Origin: Callipepla californica brunnescens
Taxonomy: Eukaryota > Chordata > Aves > Galliformes > Odontophoridae
Direction: 5' to 3'
Length of the DNA stretch: 64,000 bases
Assembly (NCBI GenBank): GCA_023055505.1
Contig: JALIRH010000002.1
Span: forward strand, 53,753,233 to 53,817,232
Shown: positions 19,272-33,255 of the stretch, in pieces
Layout of the letters: each line of letters opens with the position of its first letter
Position numbering within the stretch: position 1 is the stretch's first letter
The notes under the pieces: model-generated
What the model was told of the DNA's origin: nothing
Seen by the model: the letters and a program-made list of their open reading frames with translations, nothing else
Database searches by the model: none
Program-made: the position numbers and the translations under genes

Positions 19272-20900
19272 GGGACATCCCGCTTAAGCAATTAGCAGTA
19301 AATAATGCCAATGCGGACTGTCGGAAGGGTTTACAGTCCTTAAAGAATGTAGATCCATCCATCACTGACATGATCAAAGCCTCCAATGCATTTAAAGTGA
19401 GGGGTGATCTCAACCCTCGCTTCTCCACGCAGCCTACCAGGTGTGTGACACTTTTAGCATCAATGGGTACCCACTCTGGCCCATTGTTGCCCATTATTAC
19501 TGGAAAGGCTTCCAAGACCATATCTTTCTCCAATAAACTAGATCTAATCAGACCCCGGTCTGTCAGTGCTTCCTTACCAGGGCCCCCTAAATGTAACCCC
19601 TGCTTCTCTGAATTACTGTTTGCACTATTGCTCCCACGTGTAACCAGAGGCGATAGGCCCCCCTGGATGCCGGGTACAGGCGGAGTCAGGAAGCTCCCCC
19701 CGCTAGCGGGTGTGGGCGGAGATGGCTAACCCCTTGGTGTAACTGGAGATGGCAAGCCCCGCCTCTCGTCTAATCCGGGCAGACCTTTAGTCTGGCCCAT
19801 CCCCTTTGGGGCAGGAAGCTGGCCCCACCCACGTAAGTCCCTCACTCTTTCACTCCCCACGTCATCACCTTGAGTCCCCTGCGCCAAGGAACGTAACTTA
19901 CGTAAGGATGAAGGATACACTGTTTCGTCTGCAAAGTCTATACATGGCGATGGACAGTAAATCAGTGGCTGCAGGCATCCACTATCTTGTTCTTTTTCCT
20001 TTCTGTAAAGCAAGCAAAGGCGGTGACAGAGCTTTTATTTGAGGCAGAGGCGTTACAGAAAGAGATGTTACAGATTAGGGGGGGAATGAACTCACCCCTC
20101 CCGGCGACCGTTTAGGCTGAGGAATGCAGCCACCTCTAGTTCGAACGCTGGCGCGCCGGAAGGAAGAGAGCCCGAGAGGGGGGGGGGCAACCCGCGCAGG
20201 CTCTGAGCGGATCTGTGCTCCCGGAAGCACCTCCGGAAGCACAACCGAGAGGGAGAGAGCGAGAGGTCCGGTGGACCTGGGCTCCTCCGCTCCGCTCACT
20301 CAGATGCTCATTCACTGGTTCAGGCTGTGACCAGGCAATCCCACTACACTTTCTCAAGCTGGATGCAATCAGTTCTGCTGGTGCCATCTTCCCTTCAGCC
20401 ACTGGCAGTGATACAGTCGGTTCAGCTGGCACTGTCTTGTCCACAGCCACCTTCCATGGTGTAGTCGATTCAGCCGGTGCTGTAGTTTCTCAGTTCCTGC
20501 GATTAACAACTGCTCACGGGCTCCCACCACCTCCACCACCCCCACCGGGGCCTCCCAGGTCTGGTTTCTCTGGAGTCTCGCCCCTGCTCGCCTTACTGAG
20601 TCCCAGAAGCTGCCGAGCCTCCATCACTAGCTTTCCTTCCTCTCTAACAGCTTTTAGTGCATCTAGTATCAGTCCCCATGTTTTTAGCTCAGCCTCTCCC
20701 TTCTGAGCACTCATAACATGTTGTGCAAGTGCAGCGGTGAGATCATCCCACCTCCGGTGGTTGAGAATCTCTTGGGTGACCTTAACCTCCCCCTCCTGCT
20801 CTAACCGGGAGATAACTGCAGCTATCTCCTTCTCAGAAGGAGCATTCTCGACAAAGTAATCCTCACACAGCTGGAGTATTACCTTAATTAGCATTTCCAT
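19272..20900 (-). pseudogene. gag: Endogenous retrovirus gag pseudogene, copy 3
   Basis: Matrix-like frame 20900-20514, capsid-like frame from 19533. One substitution in the linker (ATGCAATCAG near 20365) distinguishes it. The same two in-frame TGA codons are present after the matrix part. Confidence 0.7.
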
Positions 20901-21137
20901 AATTCAGATGTCAGCTCAGCATCGTCACCCCGCTCTCGGCTGACTTTTCTCAGTAGATATTGACCCGGTCCTCAGCATCGTCACCCCGCTCTCACGGACT
21001 TCGGGTCCCAGCTCAGCGCTGTCACCCCGCTGCTTTCTGCTGGAGGGGAGGGAAAGAGAGAGAGAGAAAGAGAGAAGAGGGTAAGGGTTATGGTTCGGAT
21101 TAGGTCTCCTTATACACTCCTCACACGGGGTACCATT

Positions 21138-21376
21138 TGTTGCCACGTCTGGAGGCTGGTCCGCCCGGGCGAGCACAGCTTAAACCACACGACTGGACTC
21201 CGCTATGATGATGCAGAAAATGGCGAAAATGGCCTTTAATTAAGGCACAACAACTCCTAATATACTAATCTTTAGATTGTCTATGCCCCCTCAAGCTAGC
21301 ATCACACATCATTCACAGAGCTTGGGGAAGTCCTGTTGCATTACACCTCGAGTCCCCGGACACGCCTACTACAACA
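21138..21376 (-). mobile_element. Retroviral LTR, copy 3
   Basis: Same length and termini. It is preceded by the shortened leader of unit 3. Confidence 0.78.
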
Positions 21377-21957
21377 CTGACTTCTGTGGAGGGACTCAGA
21401 TGGAGGGCTGCTGAAAGCTGTCTCAGGAAAATACAGTTTTTATGTTGGCGATGTAAGATAGAAGGGGTATCGCTAAGTAAAATTCTCTAAACTCACCCTT
21501 ACACAAGGCTTACAATAGCTGCCGGTGTATTGTGTTTTAAACTCTGGTTTCATTATGTTTCCAGGTTTTGACTGCAATAAAGGATCTTACAAAATTATTT
21601 TCATCTGTGCTGCACGTTTCCATTTATAGGGACCATTGACATCCTGTGCTAATGTTGGGTACTACAGTCTTGTATGAAAGAGATTTAATTTTATTTCTTA
21701 TCCTATATTGGTCGTCACATTAATATCTGATGTGCATACTTCTATTCATGGTGTGTGATATTTTTTATAACTAAAGGGACATTTAGATACAAATAATTTC
21801 ATTTGGGCCGTCAGTTGAAGTTGTAGTAGAAGTAATTTTTGGATGGGATCCCCTGGGGGACTGTCCTTGGAGACACAGAAATGGAACAGGTGCAGGTTCT
21901 CTACCTTGCCCTCGGTGAGCACTCCAGGGTCCTCTTGTGTCTGTGCCGTGCTTCAGC

Positions 21958-23829
21958 CTACTCGATGCTCAGGAAGGTGTCCAAGTCATCGAGCTGCACC
22001 CCAAGCCTCATCTCAGTGTTGAAGGTTTTTGTGCAGGAGGTGGTCAGCTTGATCTTGCAGGAGCTGAGGGAGGGCAGCACCGTCAGGCGGCAGTCACGCA
22101 ACTGAGGCAGATAGCACCAAGCTGCTTGCACCAGGCACTGGAACCAGCGGGCAGTTTTCTCCCCATGCAGGTAGGAGCCCATGCAGAGGCTGTGGAGGAG
22201 GCTGGGCTCCTGTTTCCCGCTCAGCTCGTCCTGAGCGTGGTGCAGAAAGCACAGCATGTCCCCCATCAGCTGCTCCCTCTCGCAGCTGCACTCCAGCTCC
22301 ACACGCACACAGCACTTCCTTGCCGAAATCTCCTCAGCATTGCCCAGCTCCAGGTGGAAGGTGTGCGCGGGGGAGGCCTCAGGGGCATGAGCAGGCTGTA
22401 GATAATGTTTTCTCTGGGGCTCCTTCCTTCATGGACACAACGGGCCACCCCGATGACCTGCTGTGGCCAGGGCATGAAGCTGTGGCAGGAGAGGCTTTGG
22501 CAGGCCCGCAGAACGTCCTCCACCAGCTGCTCCACGATTTGGCACCTGGCAGCCATGTATGGTGTCAGCCAAGCTCTGTCCAGGTCACACGTCTCATTGG
22601 AGTCGCTGTCTTCCTCTGCCTCACTGTCCTCCTCGTCCTCCCTTGGGAAGCTTTCCAACTTCTCTCTGCTCTCTGGCTTCCCTCTCCTTTTACTGAAGCA
22701 CCAGCAAAGCCAGACGAGGAGGAGCCAGACGAGGAGGAGCCGAGACGAGGAAGAGCCCGGCAAAGGTGTGGAGGATCTAGACGAGGAGGAGCCCAGCAAA
22801 GGTGCGGCGGAGCCCAGCAAAAGCCTGGAGGAGCCCGACGAGGCAGAGCCCAGCAAAGGTGTGGAGAAGCCCAGCAAAGGCGTGGAGGAGTGCGACAAGG
22901 AGGAGCCCAGCAAAGGTGCAGAGCCCGGCGAAGAGGAGCCCGATGAGGAGGAGCCCAGCGAAGGCACAGAGCCCGACGACGAGGAACCCAATAAGAAGGA
23001 GCCAAGCAAAGGCACGGAGCCCAACGAGAAGGAGCCCAGCAAAGCCGCAGAGCCCAGAAAATGTGCGGAGATTGACAAGGAGGAGCCCGACGAGGAGGAG
23101 CCCAACAAAAGCATGGAGCCCTTCGAGGAAGAGCCCAGAAACGGCGTGGAGCTTGACGAGGAGGAGCCCAGCAAAGGAATGGAGCCTGACGAGGAGTAGA
23201 TTAATAAAGGTGCGGAATCCAACGAGAAGGAACCCAGCAAAGGTGAGGAGGAGCTCAGCAAAGGTGTGGAGCCCGATGATGAGGGGCCCGACGAGGAGGA
23301 GCCCGACGAGGAGGAGCCCAACAATGAGGAACCCAGCAAAGGCGTGGAGCCAGACGATGAGGAACCCAGCAAAGGTGCAGAGCCCAACGAGGAGGAGCCC
23401 AGCAAAGGTGCGGAGGAGCCCAGCAAAGGCGCGGAGTCCGACGAGGATGAGCCCAGCAAAGACACGGAGGAGCCCAGCAAATATGCGGAGGAGCCCAGCT
23501 AAGGCACGGAGTCCGACGAGGAGGAGCCCAGCAAAGGCTCGGAGCCCAACGAGGAGGAGCCCAGCAAAGGCGTGGAGCCTGACGAGGAGGAGCCCGACAA
23601 GGAGAAGCCCCGCAAAGGCGCAGAGCTTCCAGAGTGTCAAGGCAGTGCTGGGCAGAGCTTCCTTGGCTGCCCCGCTCTGCTCCTCACTCCCTTGGTTTAG
23701 ATACTTCAGCAGCTGTGCCATGGCCTGACACAGCTGGTGCTCACTGCTCTCTTGTACTTCCACTTCTAGAAGCTCAGGCTTCCGCAAGGTCCCCAGCAAA
23801 GCCAGGACAATGAAGATGGCCTGAGCTAT
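21958..23829 (-). pseudogene. ITPRIPL1: ITPRIPL1-like pseudogene, copy 3
   Basis: Short allele. Predicted products in every broken frame appear identical to copy 1, with the same start loss, amber codon, two frameshifts and 3' truncation. Confidence 0.75.
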
Positions 23830-26800
23830 GGCCCTTAGGATGTGCGTGCTGCACTCACCAAAGACCAACTGGGGAGTGGGGCTGCAGCACTGCCCCTTTT
23901 ATAGTGTCCTGACACACCCCTCATTGTGACTGTCCTGCTGATGTCACAGTACCGCAGTCGCATCACTGCGCTCCTCCACTCTCATCACTACTCAAACAGT
24001 TAATGTCAAAACTTAGCATAGAGTGCAGCAGATGAGATTCTAGATTAATGCAATTCTACTTCGTTCCATGAAAAAGGGAAGAAAAGCAAAAGGAATTGCA
24101 ACTGATATAGAAACTCTGTGGGAAGCTTTTGAGGGCAGGCCTGCCTAGAAAGATGCCCATTTTATTCATTAGCCTCAATTCCAATTATATCGTATTATAT
24201 TGTGCTATTTTGCTTTCTGATATCTTATTTAGTAAATTAGCTTTCCTCCTCAGATTGTTGCTGCTCTTTTGTTCCTAGGCCCATCTCCCTTCTCCTTTTT
24301 TCCCCTTTCCCCCTTCCCTGGCGTGTGGGCCTGTGGGTCCCCTGCCTCAATTGTCACAGTACTGGGTCAGACTGTCCCGCAAATCACTGACAAGATATTA
24401 AGAAAAGTGGCAGAGAGGGTTCCAACCTTGATCCTCATTTTGATGCTCTGTCCGACATTTCTCCAGCTCTGGTCCTGAGAGGAGCAGTCAGCAGCAGGCT
24501 GGCCATTCCCCCTCCCCATCTCACTCTGGATTTTACAGACCTCTATCTTCCCTCCTCTGAGGCATCTCTGTCTGAAAAGCCTTAGTCCTTCTTTGGACCT
24601 TCCGTAGTCTGTCATACACTGTTTGAGGTTAGGGGCGTCAGAACTGTGCTTAAGAACTGCACGCTGTAGGTTTTAGATGGTGACAATTTTTCTGTTTCTT
24701 CTCTATTTCTTCTCTAATTAGTTCAATTTGTATATGACTGTCAAGGAGGAGTCTGAGCTGATTTTGTCATAGAACTGACAGTTGCGGCACCACGTTCTCA
24801 TTCCTGCATCCCGATATTGAGCTCAGAACCCAGCATTTTGTATGTAAAGCCAGGATTGTTTTTCCAGGGGTGCATCCCTCCACATTAATTTTGCTGCGTT
24901 TCATCTATCACTTTGATTGCTCAGTCACTGAAACATGGGAGGTCCATCTACAGATCTTCACCGGTGGTCCTCATCTTTTCTGTCTTGCCTTAGCACTGAC
25001 CATAAGAAGCCCCTTTCCTCTTTTCCCAGCTTAATTATGAATCTGTTGACCAGACAGGATCCCCCGGTGAGCTGACTCCACTGTGCAAACTTTGACCGCT
25101 TACTTCAGCTTCCCTCTTCTCTGCATTTTAGCCAATTAGTTATGTATGCAAAGTTGTTTTCACTGATCTTTTTTCAGCTTCCATAAATGGAAGTATTGTT
25201 GACTTCTGTGGAGGGACTCAGATGGAGGGCTGCTGAAAGCTGTCTCAGGAAAATACAGTTTGTATGTTGGCGATGTAAGATAGAAGGGGTATCGCTAAGT
25301 AAAATTCTCTAAACTCACCCTTACACAAGGCTTACAATAGCTGCCGGTGTGTTGTGTTTTAAACTCTGGTTTCACTATGTTTCCAGGTTTTGGTTGCAAT
25401 AAAGGATCTTACAAAATTATTTTCATCTGTGCTGCACGTTTCCATTTATAGGGACCATTGACATCCTGTGCTAATGTTGGGTACTACAGTCTTGTATGAA
25501 AGAGATCTAATTTTATTTCTTATCCTATATTGGTCGTCACATTAATATCTGATGTGCATACTTCTATTCATGGTGTGTAATATTTTTTATACCTAAAGGG
25601 ACATTTAGATACAAATAATAAATGTGCGTGGCTATTGCTCAGAATCTTATAAGAGCTGCATCAAGAATCACATTTGAAGTGCTGATATTTCCAGCAACAA
25701 CAGCTGTGTTGTAAGCCCACTGGATACGTTGACAAGATCAAATTTTGATAGGGAAATAGGTATGACAATTATTTGTAATAAAAGCAGAGAGGGAGACGGG
25801 CATTAACAAGCCTGGAGACCAGCAGTTGGGAGAACAGTGTGTCACGCTCCAATACAGAGGAGGGAGACGAGGTTCTTTAAGATTATGTGTATACCCAGCG
25901 TGAGATTAAGAAGCAACGGTTCAAATGTTGGTCCGACCAGTTTATTACCAATATTGGCCAGGGATAATAGGGAAGGGGGAGGCGGACACTGTTAAGGGTG
26001 ACGGGGAAGGGAAGGCGAGCGATAGGAAAGATAGGAAAGAAGCAAGGGTTTGTACAACGCAGGGAAAGTCACCATCCAGGATCCTAGGAGCGGTCCGGTT
26101 GCAAGCGGCTCCGACGGTCCGAGGCCGAAGACTAGGGCAGGCAGAAGCGGGGAGAACAGCAGCAGCAGCGGAGCAGCCTTGAGCAGCAAGCAGTTGTCCG
26201 GAGAAGCGGCACCGGGTCGGCACAGGAGAAGCGGCACGGGGTCAGCCCAGGAACAGCAGCAGCCAGCACCGGAGAAGCAGAGAGGGGTCAACCCCGAGAG
26301 TGAGAGCAGCGAACAGGGATCAGCTCGTGAGGTCTCTCCTAAGAGAAGACCTCTTCAGGCAGCAGCAGTGATCAGCTCGGGTAGTCCCTCCGAAGAGAAA
26401 CTCCAGCTTCGAGAAATTCCCTCGCAGAGAAAATCGCACATCTTCGTGGCTGCAGGACCCCTATTTTATCTTCCAGATTCCTCCAGTCTACGTGACAAAT
26501 CCCATGCTGCGAGCGTCTCCTGAGATGGCTGTCTCCCCACGGAGATGAGCACCAAACAAAAGAATGTTCAGCGGCCATCGCTGCCAGTGTCTCCTGAGAT
26601 GGCTATCTCCCTACGGAGATGAGTACCAAACAAAAGAGTGTTTAGCGGCCATTGAGGTGCCGCTTATCTCTCTTTCGTTGCCCCAGGACATGTTCATCAG
26701 CAAACTTTGAGTCAATGGCATCCGAATAGTCTCTTACACAGTGCTATTTATAGCCAGCTGTACCTTCTGGGAGTTGTCCCGATGGCCTTGTGTTCAGTGA

Positions 26801-28604
26801 CCAGGTGCTACTGCACCGCAGCACAGAGTTGCAGTGGATGTTAGACCTGGTGCTCCGCTCTTAAACACAAAGAAATGAAGTATTTACACAATCTTTTCTT
26901 TCCCTCTTCCTCTGGAGTTCAAGCTTCATTAACGTGGCACTGGATTTTACATCTCTCCCTCGTTCCCTTGATTTGCTGCTGCAATGGGCAGGAATCAGGC
27001 TCAAACTGTGTGCCAGATCTTACAGATCCTGGAGGAGATGTTAAGTGCCATGTTAAACCTGGGAGGTTCCTATAAAGTGTTTCCATAGGACACCAAGTTA
27101 ATTCCAGATTCACAGGTCATAAACATGCAGCTGAGGAAGCCTTGGCTCTGCAGCCATGGCCGTGCTGATGGTTTCCAGGTGGTCATGTTAGGGCTGCTCT
27201 GAGCCACGTGCCCGTATCCCAGGCACAGGGGACACTGATGGCACTCAGGCAGATGTCCTTTAACCTCCACCATTTTCTAACCAGGCATTTCCCAAGTACA
27301 TTTTGTTAGGATTCCTTCTGGGGAAAGCGTCATGTCTGTTCAGGCAGCGACAGTTACAGTGGGAGTAAAGATCACCTCTGATTTTGGTGATCTGTTAGGC
27401 ATCTGGTAATCCACAAAATTCTCAGTGGTTTTTACTTTCAGCCATTTTGTTGGCAAAAGTCTTTTACACAGAGATATTAATACTCAGATTTTCATCATTA
27501 CACGTCTGCTTTTGTTGGACGATTTTGCTGTTAACGCTGAATGCATGCTGTTAAAGATTGTCACTTACTGAATCCACGGATGTTGCAGCATATTGTCTCT
27601 TCCATAATTTCTACATCTTCAAGCAATGCAAGCGAACAGCAGATTTCTTTTTCTTCTGCTCCTGTTTGGTATCTGGTGGCGTTGTATGTGACAACCTGTT
27701 GTCTCTCACCACTAGGAGTCCTTGCTAATTCCATTCAGTCTGATTGCCGAAAGAGAAGCAAGTTCAATATCTTCATGCTGTGCAATTTTTCAGATTTTTC
27801 AGCAATGTTTGCAGCTTTTGCCCAAAAGAAGATTTCCCCAGAGGCAGCAATGAGTAACTGTCAGCAGTGCTATTAATAACTGCATGCAAGAATTGATCTT
27901 GGAGCGGCTATGAAGTGGCTGCGCTGTTATATGCAGGAGCAGCTCATTCAAAGCTGATGCACTTGGAGGTGGTTCTTTGGCCAAATGCAGTAGGAAGGAA
28001 GCCACGCAGCCTGTCTTGAACGGCATGTGTCTTTCAGGTGTCGGAAAAGGTTCCCCGTGGTCACTGTGGGGGAGAATACCCACACCACAAACATCACGCT
28101 AATGCCAACAGCGTGTCCAGGGAGGAATGCAGGTGATGGAGCATTTCAGGGTTGCACTGTGTGTAGGGGTTACTGCTGCCTGGCTGGGGCACCAAGAGGT
28201 TGGATCAGAAGTGCCATCAGCCCCAATGCTGCTGTGCTGGTGCAGTGCCCCTGCTCCTTGTGGAGAAGCTGAGGCACCGAGGGAGATGGCTGTCAGCTCT
28301 TCAATTTCACTTGGGCCGTCAGCTAAAGACCTGTGTCAAGTTTCTTAAACACACCTATCGTTGCATTTGTGTATGCTAAAAGCTCTCCTGCTCTTAACCC
28401 TGCAGCCTGAACTTGTGGGAATGTCATACGTCTCCCCTTTCCTGTAAGACACAACACGCTCGTTCCATACAGAGGGTGATTCACATCGATTTCAGCAGCT
28501 GCTGCAACCTTGCCAACCATTCCGCTGACCACATAGTATACTGTACTAGTTTCAATATAATACCCATCAAATTCATGATATCATAGGGAAGAAAGGGTCT
28601 CAGC

Positions 28605-28640
28605 GCAGTCAAATGTTCTACCCCACTGAGCTATATCCCC
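28605..28640 (-). pseudogene. tRNA-Cys 5' half, copy 3
   Basis: Identical by eye to copy 1. Confidence 0.8.
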
Positions 28641-30270
28641 GGGACATCCCGCTTAAGCAATTAGCAGTAAATAATGCCAATGCGGACTGTCGGAAGGGTT
28701 TACAGTCCTTAAAGAATGTAGATCCATCCATCACTGACATGATCAAAGCCTCCAATGCATTTAAAGTGAGGGGTGATCTCAACCCTCGCTTCTCCACGCA
28801 GCCTACCAGGTGTGTGACACTTTTAGCATCAATGGGTACCCACTCTGGCCCATTGTTGCCCATTATTACTGGAAAGGCTTCCAAGACCATATCTTTCTCC
28901 AATAAACTAGATCTAATCAGACCCCGGTCTGTCAGTGCTTCCTTACCAGGGCCCCCTAAATGTAACCCCTGCTTCTCTGAATTACTGTTTGCACTATTGC
29001 TCCCACGTGTAACCAGAGGCGATAGGCCCCCCTGGATGCCGGGTACAGGCGGAGTCAGGAAGCTCCCCCCGCTAGCGGGTGTGGGCGGAGATGGCTAACC
29101 CCTTGGTGTAACTGGAGATGGCAAGCCCCGCCTCTCGTCTAATCCGGGCAGACCTTTAGTCTGGCCCATCCCCTTTGGGGCAGGAAGCTGGCCCCACCCA
29201 CGTAAGTCCCTCACTCTTTCACTCCCCACGTCATCACCTTGAGTCCCCTGCGCCAAGGAACGTAACTTACGTAAGGATGAAGGATACACTGTTTCGTCTG
29301 CAAAGTCTATACATGGCGATGGACAGTAAATCAGTGGCTGCAGGCATCCACTATCTTGTTCTTTTTCCTTTCTGTAAAGCAAGCAAAGGCGGTGACAGAG
29401 CTTTTATTTGAGGCAGAGGCGTTACAGAAAGAGATGTTACAGATTAGGGGGGGAATGAACTCACCCCTCCCGGCGACCGTTTAGGCTGAGGAATGCAGCC
29501 ACCTCTAGTTCGAACGCTGGCGCGCCGGAAGGAAGAGAGCCCGAGAGGGGGGGGGGGCAACCCGCGCAGGCTCTGAGCGGATCTGTGCTCCCGGAAGCAC
29601 CTCCGGAAGCACAACCGAGAGGGAGAGAGCGAGAGGTCCGGTGGACCTGGGCTCCTCCGCTCCGCTCACTCAGATGCTCATTCACTGGTTCAGGCTGTGA
29701 CCAGGCAATCCCACTACACTTTCTCAAGCTGGATGCGATCAGTTCTGCTGGTGCCATCTTCCCTTCAGCCACTGGCAGTGATACAGTCGGTTCAGCTGGC
29801 ACTGTCTTGTCCACAGCCACCTTCCATGGTGTAGTCGATTCAGCCGGTGCTGTAGTTTCTCAGTTCCTGCGATTAACAACTGCTCACGGGCTCCCACCAC
29901 CTCCACCACCCCCACCGGGGCCTCCCAGGTCTGGTTTCTCTGGAGTCTCGCCCCTGCTCGCCTTACTGAGTCCCAGAAGCTGCCGAGCCTCCATCACTAG
30001 CTTTCCTTCCTCTCTAACAGCTTTTAGTGCATCTAGTATCAGTCCCCATGTTTTTAGCTCAGCCTCTCCCTTCTGAGCACTCATAACATGTTGTGCAAGT
30101 GCAGCGGTGAGATCATCCCACCTCCGGTGGTTGAGAATCTCTTGGGTGACCTTAACCTCCCCCTCCTGCTCTAACCGGGAGATAACTGCAGCTATCTCCT
30201 TCTCAGAAGGAGCATTCTCGACAAAGTAATCCTCACACAGCTGGAGTATTACCTTAATTAGCATTTCCAT
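28641..30270 (-). pseudogene. gag: Endogenous retrovirus gag pseudogene, copy 4
   Basis: Matrix-like frame 30270-29884, capsid-like frame from 28902. The homopolymer of 11 puts the linker downstream of it in a different frame from copies with 9 or 10. Confidence 0.7.
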
Positions 30271-30563
30271 AATTCAGATGTCAGCTCAGCATCGTCACCC
30301 CGCTCTCGGCTGACTTTTCTCAGTAGATATTGACCCAGCACTCAGCGTCGTCACCCCGCTTTCGGCTGTCTTTTCTTAGTAGATATTGACCCGGTCCTCA
30401 GCATCGTCACCCCGCTCTCACGGACTTCGGGTCCCAGCTCAGCGCTGTCACCCCGCTGCTTTCTGCTGGAGGGGAGGGAAAGAGAGAGAGAGAAAGAGAG
30501 AAGAGGGTAAGGGTTATGGTTCGGATTAGGTCTCCTTATACACTCCTCACACGGGGTACCATT

Positions 30564-30802
30564 TGTTGCCACGTCTGGAGGCTGGTCCGCCCGGGCGAGC
30601 ACAGCTTAAACCACACGACTGGACTCCGCTATGATGATGCAGAAAATGGCGAAAATGGCCTTTAATTAAGGCACAACAACTCCTAATATACTAATCTTTA
30701 GATTGTCTATGCCCCCTCAAGCTAGCATCACACATCATTCACAGAGCTTGGGGAAGTCCTGTTGCATTACACCTCGAGTCCCCGGACACGCCTACTACAA
30801 CA
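30564..30802 (-). mobile_element. Retroviral LTR, copy 4
   Basis: Same length and termini; no difference seen by eye from copy 1. Confidence 0.78.
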
Positions 30803-31383
30803 CTGACTTCTGTGGAGGGACTCAGATGGAGGGCTGCTGAAAGCTGTCTCAGGAAAATACAGTTTTTATGTTGGCGATGTAAGATAGAAGGGGTATCGCT
30901 AAGTAAAATTCTCTAAACTCACCCTTACACAAGGCTTACAATAGCTGCCGGTGTATTGTGTTTTAAACTCTGGTTTCATTATGTTTCCAGGTTTTGACTG
31001 CAATAAAGGATCTTACAAAATTATTTTCATCTGTGCTGCACGTTTCCATTTATAGGGACCATTGACATCCTGTGCTAATGTTGGGTACTACAGTCTTGTA
31101 TGAAAGAGATTTAATTTTATTTCTTATCCTATATTGGTCGTCACATTAATATCTGATGTGCATACTTCTATTCATGGTGTGTGATATTTTTTATAACTAA
31201 AGGGACATTTAGATACAAATAATTTCATTTGGGCCGTCAGTTGAAGTTGTAGTAGAAGTAATTTTTGGATGGGATCCCCTGGGGGACTGTCCTTGGAGAC
31301 ACAGAAATGGAACAGGTGCAGGTTCTCTACCTTGCCCTCGGTGAGCACTCCAGGGTCCTCTTGTGTCTGTGCCGTGCTTCAGC

Positions 31384-33255
31384 CTACTCGATGCTCAGGA
31401 AGGTGTCCAAGTCATCGAGCTGCACCCCAAGCCTCATCTCAGTGTTGAAGGTTTTTGTGCAGGAGGTGGTCAGCTTGATCTTGCAGGAGCTGAGGGAGGG
31501 CAGCACCGTCAGGCGGCAGTCACGCAACTGAGGCAGATAGCACCAAGCTGCTTGCACCAGGCACTGGAACCAGCGGGCAGTTTTCTCCCCATGCAGGTAG
31601 GAGCCCATGCAGAGGCTGTGGAGGAGGCTGGGCTCCTGTTTCCCGCTCAGCTCGTCCTGAGCGTGGTGCAGAAAGCACAGCATGTCCCCCATCAGCTGCT
31701 CCCTCTCGCAGCTGCACTCCAGCTCCACACGCACACAGCACTTCCTTGCCGAAATCTCCTCAGCATTGCCCAGCTCCAGGTGGAAGGTGTGCGCGGGGGA
31801 GGCCTCAGGGGCATGAGCAGGCTGTAGATAATGTTTTCTCTGGGGCTCCTTCCTTCATGGACACAACGGGCCACCCCGATGACCTGCTGTGGCCAGGGCA
31901 TGAAGCTGTGGCAGGAGAGGCTTTGGCAGGCCCGCAGAACGTCCTCCACCAGCTGCTCCACGATTTGGCACCTGGCAGCCATGTATGGTGTCAGCCAAGC
32001 TCTGTCCAGGTCACACGTCTCATTGGAGTCGCTGTCTTCCTCTGCCTCACTGTCCTCCTCGTCCTCCCTTGGGAAGCTTTCCAACTTCTCTCTGCTCTCT
32101 GGCTTCCCTCTCCTTTTACTGAAGCACCAGCAAAGCCAGACGAGGAGGAGCCAGACGAGGAGGAGCCGAGACGAGGAAGAGCCCGGCAAAGGTGTGGAGG
32201 ATCTAGACGAGGAGGAGCCCAGCAAAGGTGCGGCGGAGCCCAGCAAAAGCCTGGAGGAGCCCGACGAGGCAGAGCCCAGCAAAGGTGTGGAGAAGCCCAG
32301 CAAAGGCGTGGAGGAGTGCGACAAGGAGGAGCCCAGCAAAGGTGCAGAGCCCGGCGAAGAGGAGCCCGATGAGGAGGAGCCCAGCGAAGGCACAGAGCCC
32401 GACGACGAGGAACCCAATAAGAAGGAGCCAAGCAAAGGCACGGAGCCCAACGAGAAGGAGCCCAGCAAAGCCGCAGAGCCCAGAAAATGTGCGGAGATTG
32501 ACAAGGAGGAGCCCGACGAGGAGGAGCCCAACAAAAGCATGGAGCCCTTCGAGGAAGAGCCCAGAAACGGCGTGGAGCTTGACGAGGAGGAGCCCAGCAA
32601 AGGAATGGAGCCTGACGAGGAGTAGATTAATAAAGGTGCGGAATCCAACGAGAAGGAACCCAGCAAAGGTGAGGAGGAGCTCAGCAAAGGTGTGGAGCCC
32701 GATGATGAGGGGCCCGATGATGAGGAGCCCGACGAGGAGGAGCCCAACAATGAGGAACCCAGCAAAGGCGTGGAGCCAGACGATGAGGAACCCAGCAAAG
32801 GTGCAGAGCCCAACGAGGAGGAGCCCAGCAAAGGTGCGGAGGAGCCCAGCAAAGGCGCGGAGTCCGACGAGGATGAGCCCAGCAAAGACACGGAGGAGCC
32901 CAGCAAATATGCGGAGGAGCCCAGCTAAGGCACGGAGTCCGACGAGGAGGAGCCCAGCAAAGGCTCGGAGCCCAACGAGGAGGAGCCCAGCAAAGGCGTG
33001 GAGCCTGACGAGGAGGAGCCCGACAAGGAGAAGCCCCGCAAAGGCGCAGAGCTTCCAGAGTGTCAAGGCAGTGCTGGGCAGAGCTTCCTTGGCTGCCCCG
33101 CTCTGCTCCTCACTCCCTTGGTTTAGATACTTCAGCAGCTGTGCCATGGCCTGACACAGCTGGTGCTCACTGCTCTCTTGTACTTCCACTTCTAGAAGCT
33201 CAGGCTTCCGCAAGGTCCCCAGCAAAGCCAGGACAATGAAGATGGCCTGAGCTAT
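31384..33255 (-). pseudogene. ITPRIPL1: ITPRIPL1-like pseudogene, copy 4
   Basis: Short allele with one minisatellite variant (GATGATGAGGAGCC near 32716, giving LLIIGPLIIG in the hydrophobic frame) that is shared with the long allele of unit 2. All common lesions present. Confidence 0.75.

Larger units (their letters stand above)
9425..19431. repeat. Macrosatellite unit 2 (10007 bp, long allele)
   Basis: Same organisation as unit 1 but 583 bp longer: 582 bp come from an internal duplication in the minisatellite (12750-14257) and 1 bp from a longer G run. Private changes include a nonsense substitution in the Mab-21-like part of the pseudogene (12337-12339) and a T at 18379-18380, where other units read TGCCGAAAG. 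It shares several linked variants with unit 7. Confidence 0.97.
19432..28800. repeat. Macrosatellite unit 3 (9369 bp, short leader)
   Basis: Short minisatellite allele. It lacks one 56-bp repeat of the retroviral leader, which accounts for its length relative to the 9425-bp units. A T-to-C change near 25506 (AGAGATCTAA) is shared with units 5 and 6. Confidence 0.97.
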
